Assembly: GCF_028640845.1 (NCBI RefSeq)
Contig: NC_080541.1
Coordinates: 156,434,502 to 156,498,501, forward strand
Direction of reading: 5' to 3'
Length of the DNA stretch: 64,000 bases
Origin: Ahaetulla prasina
Taxonomy: Eukaryota > Chordata > Lepidosauria > Squamata > Colubridae
The notes under the pieces are model-generated. The model saw nothing but the letters and a program-made list of their open reading frames with translations, was not told the origin of the DNA and ran no database searches. Every line of letters begins with the position of its first letter. The first letter of the stretch is position 1. Below, piece by piece: positions 21,290 through 32,410 of this stretch. A program made the position numbers and the translations under genes.

Positions 21290-22365
21290 AATCATGAGCT
21301 ACATACATTCTCTTCTATAGGAGTCATTGAAATTTATTCTCAAATACAGATTGCAGTCTGTTTTTTTCTTAAAATAAGTTTATATTTTCAAATGGGACTC
21401 AGAATAGCAACTAATAAGCAATCTAATTGCTCATTGCTATTACAGTTCCTTTTCTTCTTCTTTTTTATAGCCATGGTTCAAAACATTTAATGCAAAATAC
21501 CTGGAGGAATATTTTATGCTACCCTTGTTAAAACTTCATTTAATTTTGTCAAGTGCAAGTTGAAATCTATTCCATCAGTCCATACTTGTAACCTGAACAC
21601 CAAACAATTGCAATGATTTCTTTTCTTGAACAGTATCTCTTTTTTCGCTCAAGGACAACTAAAGTTAATTGCTGCTTAGCTGGGAGCATATCTTACTGAA
21701 TGCAAGCCTACACATGATGAAAGACTTACAATATTATCATTGTTCATCACTATGAATGTTGTTTCATTCATAAAAATCTGAAGAATAATTCATAAAAATG
21801 TATTCACTACATTTTTGAATATTTCATTACCAGAAGTACAGGGTTTTGAACCCTGCTGAATGTAGCTATTTTGAACCTTGTGAGTACTGGATTAATAAAA
21901 GGGTGCTATTATACTTCCATTCCTGTACTAAAGGATAAAAGCTGCTCTATGGCCACTTTATTCCATATTATATGAACACTCCTAGAACATCTGCAAGGAT
22001 ACCCATTCATATTTCCAACTTCTTTGGATGGTGGGGTATTGAAAAGCTGATCAAAAATTGCAATGTAGACCATCCTGAATCTCCAAATGAAACAAATCCA
22101 ATGTTCAGCCATTCTATGCACATAGCCCTCCAAATTAAAATAATTTTTATTATTATTATCATCATTAAGCAGGATTGCCAAACCTGAAAATTTTTTATTT
22201 TTGAATATGACAAATTTCTGATGATGTTGGGGATCCTTTGTTAAACATTCTGAATTTCTCATGGCACCATGAGGAGAGTTTCAATGGCTTTCTGTATCAT
22301 AATTGCAATGTGAAAATCAAATGCTGATACACAGGCCAGTGCATATATTTATCTTATCATTCCTT
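21290..22365. other. No feature recognised
   Basis: Intronic sequence. Overlapping open frames on both strands at 21909-22262 have no domain or splice support. Confidence 0.4.
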
Positions 22366-22369
22366 ATCA

Positions 22370-22612
22370 TCATCTTCTTTTAACGACCCCATAATCCCTT
22401 GCAGGGTAGAGTCTGGGTAGCTGAATGGAACTAGAAGAGTGTTTATTGATCGGATGCCCTTCCTGTTGCCAATGCGGAGTTTTGTTCAGCAGATATATTC
22501 TCATTGTGCCCAGAGAGAGAAATATCTGCCTCTTCCTAGGATCAAACTCACAGCCTCCTGATTGTGAGGCGAGAGTTCTACCTCTAGGTCACCACATCAC
22601 TTCCTTTATTCT
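22370..22612 (-). mobile_element. tRNA-derived SINE (second family)
   Basis: Plus-strand blocks are TTTAACGACCCCATAATCCC, TGGGTAGCTGAATGGAA, CGGATGCCCTTCCTGTTGCC, TTTGTTCAGCAGATAT, then the tRNA-like head in reverse: AGGATCAAACTCACAGCC (B box reversed) and TTCTACCTCTAGGTCACC. The SINE reads on the minus strand. It differs from the Sauria SINEs at 16935 and 29020. Confidence 0.7.
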
Positions 22613-23180
22613 ATGATTTTTTATGAGACTAGCAAACTTGATTAACACCTTAGAAACACTGCTACATCTCTGAAGAAGAAGTTAGAAATTACTCTTACAA
22701 ATAAAATCATTGGAGAAGATGATATATACTTAATTTCTGAGGGCACAATGGTATTCATGAGACTCTGGAATCAGTTGCATGTTGTTTCACATATATGGGG
22801 CTGTGAACATTTGAAACTAATTCATATGATATCAATTATATCAATTAAACAAGCCACCTTTTTCCATTGTCTTTCAGAGTAGCATTATAGATTGACTCCT
22901 TAAAACAGCAGCATTTTTTTTTCAGGCTAAGTTAAAGTCGGTAAAAAGGATGCTGCTACTTTAATGAGCAGCAAGAAGGTACTTTGCTAGTACAAAGTCC
23001 AAAATGCTTTGACAATAAAGCACGCATGACTCCAACACATAAATTAAGAGGATTAATTTAATATATATTACAATAACTTATACTAAAATTAAAAAAACTC
23101 ACCTGCATTTTCAGGCCTGCAAACACATGATTGTTCATATGCCTGTTATATTATAAATCGATATGGAAAAAATTAGCTTA
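22613..23180. other. No feature recognised
   Basis: AT-rich intronic sequence. An AG-GCCTGAAAATGCAG-GT string near 23103-23115 on the minus strand looks like a micro-exon but encodes nothing recognisable. Confidence 0.35.
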
Positions 23181-23244
23181 TATGTTATCATTACTAAATC
23201 TACTAATATGAAAACAGATTTGTCCATAATTATAACTCCATAAG
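23181..23244 (+). repeat. 64-bp direct repeat flanking L2, left copy
   Basis: Runs from TATGTTATCATTACTAAATC to TATAACTCCATAAG and recurs exactly at 23795-23858. The target site of the L2 is the end of this block. Confidence 0.95.
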
Positions 23245-23796
23245 CCCTCGTGACGTCTCGTCTGGATTACTGCAATGCTCTCTACATGGGGCTCCCCTTG
23301 AGGGGCATCCGGAGGCTTCAGTTAGTCCAGAACGCGGCTGCGCGGGTGATAGAGGGAGCCCCTCGTGGCTCCCGCGTGACACCTATCCTGCGCAGACTGC
23401 ACTGGCTACCTGTGGCCTTCTGGGTGCGCTTCAAGGTTTTGGTGAACGTCTTCAAAGCGCTTCATGGCATAGGGCCGGGCTATTTACGGGACCACCTACT
23501 GCTACCGAATACCTCCCACCGACCCGTGCGCTCTCACAGAGAGGAAGGGCCTTCTCTGTGGGGGCTCCCGCCCTTTGGAACGAACTCCCCCCGGGACTCC
23601 GTCAACTTCCGGACCTCCGAACCTTTCATCGCGAGCTTAAAACGCATTTATTCATCTGCGCAGGACTGGGTTAGTTTTTTAAATTTATGGGTTTTAATTG
23701 GGTTTTTATTATTTATTCTAAATTTTTAATTTCGGCCAATTGAATAAGTTTTTTAATTGTATTTTAATTGTGTTTATATTGTAACATTATTGTGTA
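23245..23796 (+). mobile_element. L2 LINE, 5'-truncated and lacking its 3' tail
   Basis: The plus strand encodes the L2 protein end: TSRLDYCNALYMGLPL, LQLVQNAAARVIEGAPRGS, RRLHWLPVAFWVRFKVLV, KALHGIGPGYLRDHLL. The usual L2 3' end (CTGTGAACCGCCCTGAGTCC plus AAATAA repeats, as at 26360) is absent. Sequence stops at TTATTGTGTA and jumps into a second copy of the left flank. It also lacks about 44 bp present in the 26-kb copy, between two AGAGG repeats. Confidence 0.92.
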
Positions 23797-23858
23797 TGTT
23801 ATCATTACTAAATCTACTAATATGAAAACAGATTTGTCCATAATTATAACTCCATAAG
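23795..23858 (+). repeat. 64-bp direct repeat flanking L2, right copy
   Basis: Exact copy of 23181-23244. It occupies the place where the L2 3' tail should be. The join to the L2 shares only TA. Confidence 0.95.
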
Positions 23859-24185
23859 TATAGGGGCTTTTTGGTTTTTTTCCAACACCCATTTTAGTGT
23901 ACCTTATCATCAAATTAATTTGGGGCATAGTCATATTTTCGGTACTGAGTGTACAGTATGTTTCACGTTTGAAATTTCAGCATTCCTTTTTAAATGCACC
24001 TGACTTATGCTGAGGAGCCAATATACACAATGTTAAGGTTTTCAGATACAGGAAATACTAATTTCTAGGTAAGTCAGGATGTGAGGAATAATAAAGCATT
24101 CACTGTATCTGAAAGTTGTAGAATTTTCTGAAGTTGTAGGTATTGACTTTCATAAACATGAGCAGGTAAGAGAACTCTCTGTCCA

Positions 24186-25140
24186 AGCAGGAGACCCTAT
24201 ATCATTTCAGACAAAGGGCTGTCCAATCTCTTCTTAAAAACCTCCAATGATAGAGCACCCTACAAGTTCTGAAAGCAAGCTGTTTCACTGATTAATTGCT
24301 CTCACTGTCAAGAAATTTCTTCTTAGTTCTAGGTTGAACCTCTCTTTGATAAGTTTTCATCCATTACTTCTGATCTCAGGTGCTTTGGAGAATAAGCTGT
24401 CCTCCTCTTCTTTGTAACAGTCTCCCAAATATCCAGAGACTGATGTTATATCACTCCAGTCCTTCTTGTTAGACTAGGCATGCCCAATTCCTGCAACTGT
24501 TCTTCATATGTTTTACCCTCCAGACCCCTAATCATCATTGTTGCACTTCTCTGCACTCTTTCTAGAGTCTCAACATCTTTTTTGTATTGTGGTGACTAGA
24601 ACCGGAAGTAGTATTCAAAGTGCAGTCTCACCAATGCATATATACCCTGTTTCCCTGAAAATAAGACATTCCCTGATAATAAGCCCAATCAGACTTTTGA
24701 GCGCATGCGCTAAAATAAGCTTCCCCCTGAAAATAAGCCCTCCTCGAAAATATTTAAATGCAGAGCTGGAAATCAGCTCATCTTCCTCCACACGCCACAA
24801 AATAATAAGACCTCCCCAAAAATAAAGCTAAGCTTATTTCAGGGTTCAAAAAAATATAAGACAAGGTCTTATTTTCGGGGAAACATGGTAGCAGTACTAA
24901 TACTTCAAGTGGCCTTGATGCTACCCCTCTATTCATGCATACTAGGATTGCATTGGCCTTTTTGGCAACAGAAGCACACGAGTGGCTCATACTTAAGTGA
25001 CTGTCCATTATGACTCGCTCTCACAGTCACTGCTGTTGAGCCAGGTATCATCTACTGTATACCTGTGCATTTGATTCTTCTTGCCTAAGTGTAAAACTTT
25101 ACTTTTCTCACTAATGAACTGCATTCTCTGAAATGCTATG
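24186..25140 (-). mobile_element. CR1 LINE remnant split by a MITE (duplication copy 1)
   Basis: The minus strand encodes SHLSMSHSCASVAKKANAIL and CMNRGVASRPLEVL near 24890-25008, the CR1 protein segment also seen at 5400-5600. Then comes the MITE at 24645-24888, then the CR1 3' part down to AAGCAGGAGACCCTATATCA near 24186. More decayed than the 4.4-kb CR1. Confidence 0.8.
24645..24888 (+). mobile_element. MITE, AAAATAAGAC family, in CR1 (copy 1)
   Basis: Left end CCCTGTTTCCCTGAAAATAA, right end in reverse complement CCATGTTTCCCCGAAAATAA. Flanked by TA on both sides, consistent with Tc1/mariner-type insertion. Inside are GCGCATGCGC and AATATTTAAATGC. It interrupts the CR1 reading frame. Confidence 0.85.
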
Positions 25141-25927
25141 TTCTTCTCTTTAAGTCTTGATACATTGACCTACTTCCACTCGTGATTCTCACTTCACTTG
25201 GTATCTTCCCTTCTGCTTGTATGCACTTGTATGCTGAATTAAAGAGTTGATAGGTTTTAACCACTTCTAAATGTACACTCTTCTGCTTCCTTGCTTCTTA
25301 CAATTGTTTCCTTCCTGTTACACAGTAATATAATTCTGTGTAATATAATTAATATAAAAACAATATTATAATGTATACACATCAGAAACCAGACAATTGC
25401 TATTCCTCTTTCTCTTTTCATTCTTTAAGTTGCCATCATGTGACTTCTTTCTGAGTTTTTGCCATTTTATCTACTACTAATTCATTTTTCTGGCTTACCA
25501 GTATTATCTTGGGAAACAAAGCTAAACAGATATATAACCGTTAAGGAGTAAAAAAAAGAATCCAAATTTAACTGTCATTGATATCTGGAATTTTAGAAGT
25601 TATACAGATAAGCTTCTGCCGTGTAACTTAACAACTATTGATATGAAAGATTTAAAAAATCTGGATAGTGGAAGTTGCAGGACTTGGAGAAAGCAGAAGA
25701 GAAGAGAAAGAACTGGAAAAAATAACAAAACACAAAGATCTGCAGATAGACATAGAAATGATGTGGCAAAAGAAAGATACAGGCTTTGAAGTTAAAGAAT
25801 TAAACAATTTGAAGGATATAAATATATGTGTCAAATGATTAGTGAATGCCTTCTTCACACTATTGAGATGGTTTTGACTATCTAAAACTGATAATGTCTT
25901 CTCTTGCCACATGACTGTCTACTTTAT

Positions 25928-26454
25928 GGCTACCTGTGGCCTTCTGGGTGCGCTTCAAGGTTTTGGTGAACGCTTCAAAGCGCTTCATGGCATAGGGCCG
26001 GGCTATTTACGGGACCACCTACTGCTACCGAATACCTCCCACCGACCCGTGCGCCTCACAGAGAGGACTCCTCAGGGTGCCGTGAGCGTCAGCCTTCTGC
26101 TGGCGCCCAGAGGAAGGGCCTTCTCTGTGGGGCTCCGCCTTTGAACGAACTCCCCGGGACTCCGTCAACTTCCGGACCTCCGTACCTTTCATCGCGAGCT
26201 TAAAACGCATTTATTCATCTGCGCAGGACTGGGTTAGTTTTTTAAATTTATGGGTTTTAATTGGGTTTTTATTATTTATTCTAAATTTTTAATTTCGGCC
26301 CAATTGAATAAGTTTTTTAATTGTATTTTAATTGTGTTTATATTGTAACATTATTGTGTATTTTATTTGGCTGTGAACCGCCCTGAGTCCTTCGGGAGAA
26401 GGGCGGTATAGAAATTTAAATAATAAATAAATAATAAATAAATAAATAAATAAG
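25928..26454 (+). mobile_element. L2 LINE, 5' end cut by duplication, intact 3' tail
   Basis: Begins at GGCTACCTGTGGCC, which is the duplication junction, not a natural L2 start. The 3' end is complete: GGCTGTGAACCGCCCTGAGT, CCTTCGGGAGAAGGGCGGTA, then AAATAA repeats ending in TAAG. It keeps 44 bp lost in the 23-kb copy but has several single-base gaps in the GC-rich part (for example CTTTGAAC against CTTTGGAAC). Confidence 0.9.
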
Positions 26455-26781
26455 TATAGGGGCTTTTTGGTTTTTTTCCAACACCCATTTTAGTGTACCT
26501 TATCATCAAATTAATTTGGGGCATAGTCATATTTTCGGTACTGAGTGTACAGTATGTTTCACGTTTGAAATTTCAGCATTCCTTTTTAAATGCACCTGAC
26601 TTATGCTGAGGAGCCAATATACACAATGTTAAGGTTTTCAGATACAGGAAATACTAATTTCTAGGTAAGTCAGGATGTGAGGAATAATAAAGCATTCACT
26701 GTATCTGAAAGTTGTAGAATTTTCTGAAGTTGTAGGTATTGACTTTCATAAACATGAGCAGGTAAGAGAACACTCTGTCCA

Positions 26782-27736
26782 AGCAGGAGACCCTATATCA
26801 TTTCAGACAAAGGGCTGTCCAATCTCTTCTTAAAAACCTCCAATGATGGAGCACCCTACAAGTTCTGAAAGCAAGCTGTTTCACTGATTAATTGCTCTCA
26901 CTGTCAAGAAATTTCTTCTTAGTTCTAGGTTGAACCTCTCTTTGATAAGTTTTCATCCATTACTTCTGATCTCAGGTGCTTTGGAGAATAAGCTGTCCTC
27001 CTCTTCTTTGTAACAGTCTCCCAAATATCCAGAGACTGATGTTATATCACTCCAGTCCTTCTTGTTAGACTAGGCATGCCCAATTCCTGCAACTGTTCTT
27101 CATATGTTTTACCCTCCAGACCCCTAATCATCATTGTTGCACTTCTCTGCACTCTTTCTAGAGTCTCAACATCTTTTTTGTATTGTGGTGACTAGAACCG
27201 GAAGTAGTATTCAAAGTGCAATCTCACCAATGCATATATACCCTGTTTCCCTGAAAATAAGACATTCCCTGATAATAAGCCCAATCAGACTTTTGAGCGC
27301 ATGCGCTAAAATAAGCTTCCCCCTGAAAATAAGCCCTCCTCGAAAATATTTAAATGCAGAGCTGGAAATCAGCTCATCTTCCTCCACATGCCACAAAATA
27401 ATAAGACCTCCCCAAAAATAAAGCTAAGCTTATTTCAGGGTTCAAAAAAATATAAGACAAGGTCTTATTTTCGGGGAAACATGGTAGCAGTACTAATACT
27501 TCAAGTGGCCTTGATGCTACCCCTCTATTCATGCATACTAGGATTGCATTGGCCTTTTTGGCAACAGAAGCACACGAGTGGCTCATACTTAAGTGACTGT
27601 CCATTATGACTCGCTCTCACAGTCACTGCTGTTGAGCCAGGTATCATCTACTGTATACCTGTGCATTTGATTCTTCTTGCCTAAGTGTAAAACTTTACTT
27701 TTCTCACTAATGAACTGCATTCTCTGAAATGCTATG
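26782..27736 (-). mobile_element. CR1 LINE remnant split by a MITE (duplication copy 2)
   Basis: Nearly exact copy of 24186-25140, at a constant offset of 2,596 bp. Confidence 0.8.
27241..27484 (+). mobile_element. MITE, AAAATAAGAC family (copy 2)
   Basis: Copy of 24645-24888 carried by the tandem duplication. One difference noted (CACATGCC against CACACGCC). It did not insert independently. Confidence 0.85.
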
Positions 27737-28523
27737 TTCTTCTCTTTAAGTCTTGATACATTGACCTACTTCCACTCGTGATTCTCACTTCACTTGGTAT
27801 CTTCCCTTCTGCTTGTATGCACTTGTATGCTGAATTAAAGAGTTGATAGGTTTTAACCACTTCTAAATGTACACTCTTCTGCTTCCTTGCTTCTTACAAT
27901 TGTTTCCTTCCTGTTACACAGTAATATAATTCTGTGTAATATAATTAATATAAAAACAATATTATAATGTATACACATCAGAAACCAGACAATTGCTATT
28001 CCTCTTTCTCTTTTCATTCTTTAAGTTGCCATCATGTGACTTCTTTCTGAGTTTTTGCCATTTTATCTACTACTAATTCATTGTTCTGGCTTACCAGTAT
28101 TATCTTGGGAAACAAAGCTAAACAGATATATAACCTTTAAGGAGTAAAAAAAAGAATCCAAATTTAACTGTCATTGATATCTGGAATTTTAGAAGTTATA
28201 CAGATAAGCTTCTGCCATGTAACTTAACAACTATTGATATGAAAGATTAAAAAAATCTGGATAGTGGAAGTTGCAGGACTTGGAGAAAGCAGAAGAGAAG
28301 AGAAAGAACTGGAAAAAATAACAAAACACAAAGATCTGCAGATAGACATAGAAATGATGTGGCAAAAGAAAGATACAGGCTTTGAAGTTAAAGAATTAAA
28401 CAATTTGAAGGATATAAATATATGTGTCAAATGATTAGTGAATGCCTTCTTCACACTATTGAGATGGTTTTGACTATCTAAAACTGATAATGTCTTCTCT
28501 TGCCACATGACTGTCTACTTTAT

Positions 28524-29019
28524 CTTTTAAAGTGGAGACACCCTGGAGGGATGGACAGATTGAACATCCTTAGAGCAAAAGAATAAAATGAGCCACCCAC
28601 ATAATTTGCTAATCTTTTCCTATTGTCTGCTATCCCTTCTGTGTTCTTCATGTTATTCTTATCTAAAACAGTTTGGTCTTTTTTATTATTTAATTTTTCA
28701 ATATGTTTGGTTTCTGCTTGAGACCTAACGTGATAGATCATACGAAAGATCAGCTTTGGCACAGCAATTGTGTCACAATAATTATTCAGAGGTCACTCAA
28801 ATCTGTAGTGAAATTGTTTTCTTTGTGACTGTTCTATCATTTTAGCAATAACAGGAATGTTATGAAGTAGATCGTGCCATGACACTATCACTGCTGAAGT
28901 ACAGAGTGAAAATAATACATGGACTGTGTCAGGGATTCTCAAACTGTGGGAAGGGAGGGAACATCTGAGAACATCAATCAAATTTTGGAGGAGCGACAGC
29001 TAACTTCTAAAAAAGATAA
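28524..29019. other. No feature recognised
   Basis: Intronic sequence right of the duplication. CAGGGATTCTCAAACTGTGG near 28929 resembles one hAT MITE end, but no partner end was found. Confidence 0.35.
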
Positions 29020-29353
29020 AGGTTCCCCTTGCACATATGTGCTAGTCATTCCTGACTCTAGGGGGTGCTGCTTATCTCCGCCTCAAAGCCGAAGAGCCAG
29101 TGCTGTTCGAAGACGTCTCTGTGGACGTATGGCTGGCATGACTCAACGTCAAAGGTGCACGGAACGCTGTTACCTTCCCACCAAAGGTGGCCCCTATTTT
29201 TCTACTTGCATTTTTTACATGCTTTCGAACTGCTAGGTTGGCAGAAGCTGGAACAAGTAACGGGAGCTCACCCTGTTATGCGGCACTAGGGATTCAAACT
29301 GCTGAAATGCCGACCTTTCGATCGACAAGCTCAGTGTCTTAGCCACCGAGCCT
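29020..29353 (-). mobile_element. Sauria-type tRNA SINE
   Basis: Plus-strand blocks are GATAAAGGTTCCCCTTGCAC, GACTCTAGGGGGTGCTGC, CAAAGCCGAAGAGCCAG, GGTGCACGGAACGCTGTTAC, then the tRNA-like head in reverse ending TTTCGATCGACAAGCTC and CTTAGCCACCGAGCC. The 5' tRNA end is more complete than in the 16935 copy. Confidence 0.92.
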
Positions 29354-29929
29354 TGTCTCCACTCATGAAAACAATGTTGGGTCTTGTCAGTCGTTGCAGC
29401 TTGTTTTGTTTTTCTTCCTTGTCTGAGTTAAGACAAAAATAGCATCGGCAATTTGCCAAGAAAAGGACAATACACCACTGTGCTGACCTCAATCTGAAGA
29501 TGAAACTGTGTAGGCTTCTATTTTGTGCTCCGGTTGCAACTATGTTACCTTTCATCCACACCATCTTTACTGCTTGGATGGGAGAACTCTTGTTTTGTCG
29601 GCAGGAACTAATGGGCTCAAGGGTAGAATATAATTTAAAAACAAATACAGATTTCTAAATGAAAAAGTGGCACACACTTATGTTCATTCTGGGTTTCTTT
29701 GTTACAAAAACTTCTCTACTACCCCAGAAATTTCTAAAAAGTAAGGTGGTGGTGATAATAATAAACCGTAAACTCTTTTAAGAACCAGGGGGGAAAAAAT
29801 CATAGAATGATGCTGAAGACTTTTTCTGCTCCTTCAAATCTTTCACTAGGGTCTGCATAAAGATTATTTGAAGGAAATCGAAGGGGAGTGTTGCTAAGGG
29901 AAGATGCCACCACTATCTGAGTATACGCA

Positions 29930-30306
29930 GTCCTCAATTTACGACCACAATTCAGACCAAAACTGCAGTTGCTAAGCAATACAGTTGTTGAGTGAGTTTT
30001 GCCCCATTGTATGACCTTTCTTGCCACACTTGTTAAGTGAATCATTGCAGTTGTTAGTAACCCTGTTATTAAGTGAATCTGGCTTTCCCATTGACTTTGC
30101 TTGTCAGAAAGTCATCAAAAAATGATCACATGATCCCAGGATGCTACAACTGTCATAAATACAGGTCAGTTCCCAGGTGACCATATTTTGATCAAATGAC
30201 CATGGAGCTGCTGCAAAGGTGATAATTGTGAAAAATGGTCATAAGTCACTTTTCAGTAACTCCAGATAGTTACTAAACAAACGGTTGTAAGTTGAGGACG
30301 ACCATG
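29930..30306 (+). mobile_element. AGGTAGTCC-family inverted-repeat element
   Basis: Starts GCAGTCCTCAATTTACGACC and ends GGTTGTAAGTTGAGGAC. Has the family's GTTTTGCCCCATTGTATGAC, TTGACTTTGCTTGTCAGAAA and GATCACATGATCCCAGG. Confidence 0.8.
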
Positions 30307-30423
30307 CATCATGAATATGGATTTTTCTCCATCAACTCCAACATATCATCCCTAATTATTTACCAATTATTTTAATAGCATTTCCTTGATTAATATCATT
30401 GTTCTTTGCATACATTTAATGTG

Positions 30424-30425
<2 letters not shown>

Positions 30426-30477
<52 letters not shown>

Positions 30478-30580
30478 GTGATATAGATATATAGATATCT
30501 ATATATCTATATCTATATGTGATATAGATATATCTACATATCTATATGTGATATAGATATATAGATATATATATATCTGT
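30426..30580. repeat. (CA)n then palindromic TA/GATA-rich repeat
   Basis: About 22 CA units, then TATATGTGATATAGATATA and ATCTATATATCTATAT blocks repeated three times. The blocks are partly self-complementary, so the tract can fold or slip. Confidence 0.9.
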
Positions 30581-31910
30581 GTCTGAGTAAACACTTTTGC
30601 CTATCCATGCTGGATTATTCTTGATTTGGTGCCAATCTGGCACATTAACATCCCTGATTGACAGCCAAGCTGGTTTTCTTCCAGCTCTGTTCTCAAGCAG
30701 AAGAAAAATTCGTTTTCTCATTTGAACTACATGAACTTCACAGAAACAGCAGATGGGGTATTGGAAACCTGACCTTTTTTTTTTTAGTTTGGGTTCTGCA
30801 AATGTTTTGCCTGTTTAATATTACTGGGTGAATAGAAATCTCCAGGATTGAACTGGACTGGAAACTCTACGCTGGTAATTTATGAAGGTGAACAGGGCAA
30901 CAATTTGTTTTCATTAATGGAAACAAATTGTTTCCGAGGTTTTGTTCCAACAACTTTCCCACTGGGGTAGGGAATCATCTTACATTTATCAGTGTCATGC
31001 AGTTGATGGCTTTAAATGTGGCACTAGTATATCAGCCAATTTTATTTGGGGGAGGGTGGCATCACAGAAATCCATTCGTTATTAGAGGTAGTCCCTAGGA
31101 GCATAAACCCACTGAATGATGTGATCTTGCCTAGCATCAAAACATCAACAAATTATTTCACTAATATCATCTTGGACCTAGACAGACAGATTTGGTAAGC
31201 AATAACATCTCTGTATAAATAGAGCTCCAAATGCCTCTACAAAAGGCATCTTTCACTATTTTCTCATTGCAAATGAGAAATATCTTAATCCAAATAATAA
31301 TTATTTACTACTGAATTCTCCAATGGGAAATTGCTTTATACAATTAGACTATACAAAAAAGGTACTAATACCAGTACTAAATCCCAAAATAGTATTTTAA
31401 ATAATATTAAAACCAGCCTTTTCCCCTAAGCAAGATAGGGATCTTTGCAACTAAAACTATTTTTTAAAGCTCTTGAATACACCAGTTCCCATGGTAACTT
31501 AAGATGAACAGATTGTTCCTGGATGAAAAAAAAAATATGTTAAAGATCTTTTAACATTCTAAGGCGATATTTTGCACATTCCTATGGTATATTTTTATCA
31601 TGAATAAATGTCCCAATATCTGCTTTCTATCTGAAATGGTTATCTGTTTATCAATATTTACATAGTAAAAAATTAAATACTTCAGTTTTGAAATCTAGAG
31701 ATCTTTCTCTACATGATTAGTTCATGTAAACTCCTAGTACTTAGGAGCTCACATGCCTATAACTATTAAAATTACAACCACAAAACTGAGCACTTCATAG
31801 CAAGGGCATCTCTGGTGAGGGGTGTCAAAAAACTTTGAGAATTGTGAAAATTCTCAAAATTCTAAGTGAAGTAGACCATTGACTTTTCTGAACCCCTTAC
31901 CCAGGGGTGG
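30581..31910. other. No gene recognised; one small hairpin
   Basis: Intronic sequence. AACAATTTGTTT at 30899-30910 and AAACAAATTGTT at 30921-30932 form a 12-bp stem. Nothing else recognised. Confidence 0.4.
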
Positions 31911-31911
31911 A

Positions 31912-32410
31912 ATTATTTTTTTTTTATTTCTTTTTGTCACAACAGTATACACAAAACAACATATTTTGAAGAAAATATATACATATATGTAAAAAAAATA
32001 TGCATTAACTATATCAATTTGATATGATGAAGGGAACAATAGGACAGGAACGGTAGGCACTTTTGTGCTCTTATGCTACCAGTTCAGACCAGTTCGGGCA
32101 AACTGGTAGCTCTGACGATCAGCTGGGAGCAAACTGATTCACTCCGACAATCAGGTCAGCCTGCCCACCCGCTCCTGTGCTTTACGTACCTTTATCTTCT
32201 CAGCTGATTGGCGCGGTAGAGTGAATTGCTGCACCTCAGCTGTGTTACTCCCAAGTGGTAACACAGAAGTTAGTATTTATAAAACTGTGCACATGCGCAC
32301 AGAGCACATTAGGCGTGCACACAAGCAAAGCATGCCTGTGCGCGCAAAGCACACCATCACCAAACCTGTGGTTAAACTGGCAGCATCCCACCACTGCCCT
32401 TACCTTCATC
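31912..32410. mobile_element. Composite of CTACCGGTTC-type MITE pieces
   Basis: CCAGGGGTGGAATTA at 31910, then an AT-rich insert (ACAGTATACACAAAACAACA), then GCTACCAGTTCAGACCAGTT and AACTGGTAGCTCTGACGATC, and a GC-richer end with AAACTGGCAGCATCCCACCA. The last phrase matches the AACTGG-GAATCCCACCACTG end of this MITE family. Probably a MITE with another repeat inserted; exact limits unclear. Confidence 0.45.

Larger units (their letters stand above)
23404..25927 (+). repeat. Tandem segmental duplication, copy 1
   Basis: From GGCTACCTGTGG inside the L2 to GACTGTCTACTTTAT. The part after the L2 (23859-25927, 2,069 bp) matches 26455-28523 at equal length. I counted about 8 single-base differences, roughly 99.6% identical. 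Contains a CR1 remnant and a MITE. Confidence 0.93.
25928..28523 (+). repeat. Tandem segmental duplication, copy 2
   Basis: Second copy, 2,596 bp, differing in length from copy 1 only within the L2 part. The join reads TACTTTAT-GGCTACC and the right end reads TACTTTAT-CTTTTAAAG, so the borders are clean. Confidence 0.93.

Noticed and set aside
23103..23115. Possible micro-exon on the minus strand (CAG-GCCTGAAAATGCAG-GTGAG)
   Set aside because: Too short and encodes nothing like the missing AK segment; chance splice-like sites are common.
23250..23729. 159-codon open frame, the longest in the window, considered as a host gene
   Set aside because: It is the end of the L2 LINE reverse transcriptase protein (DYCNALY, LHWLPV, KALHG motifs).
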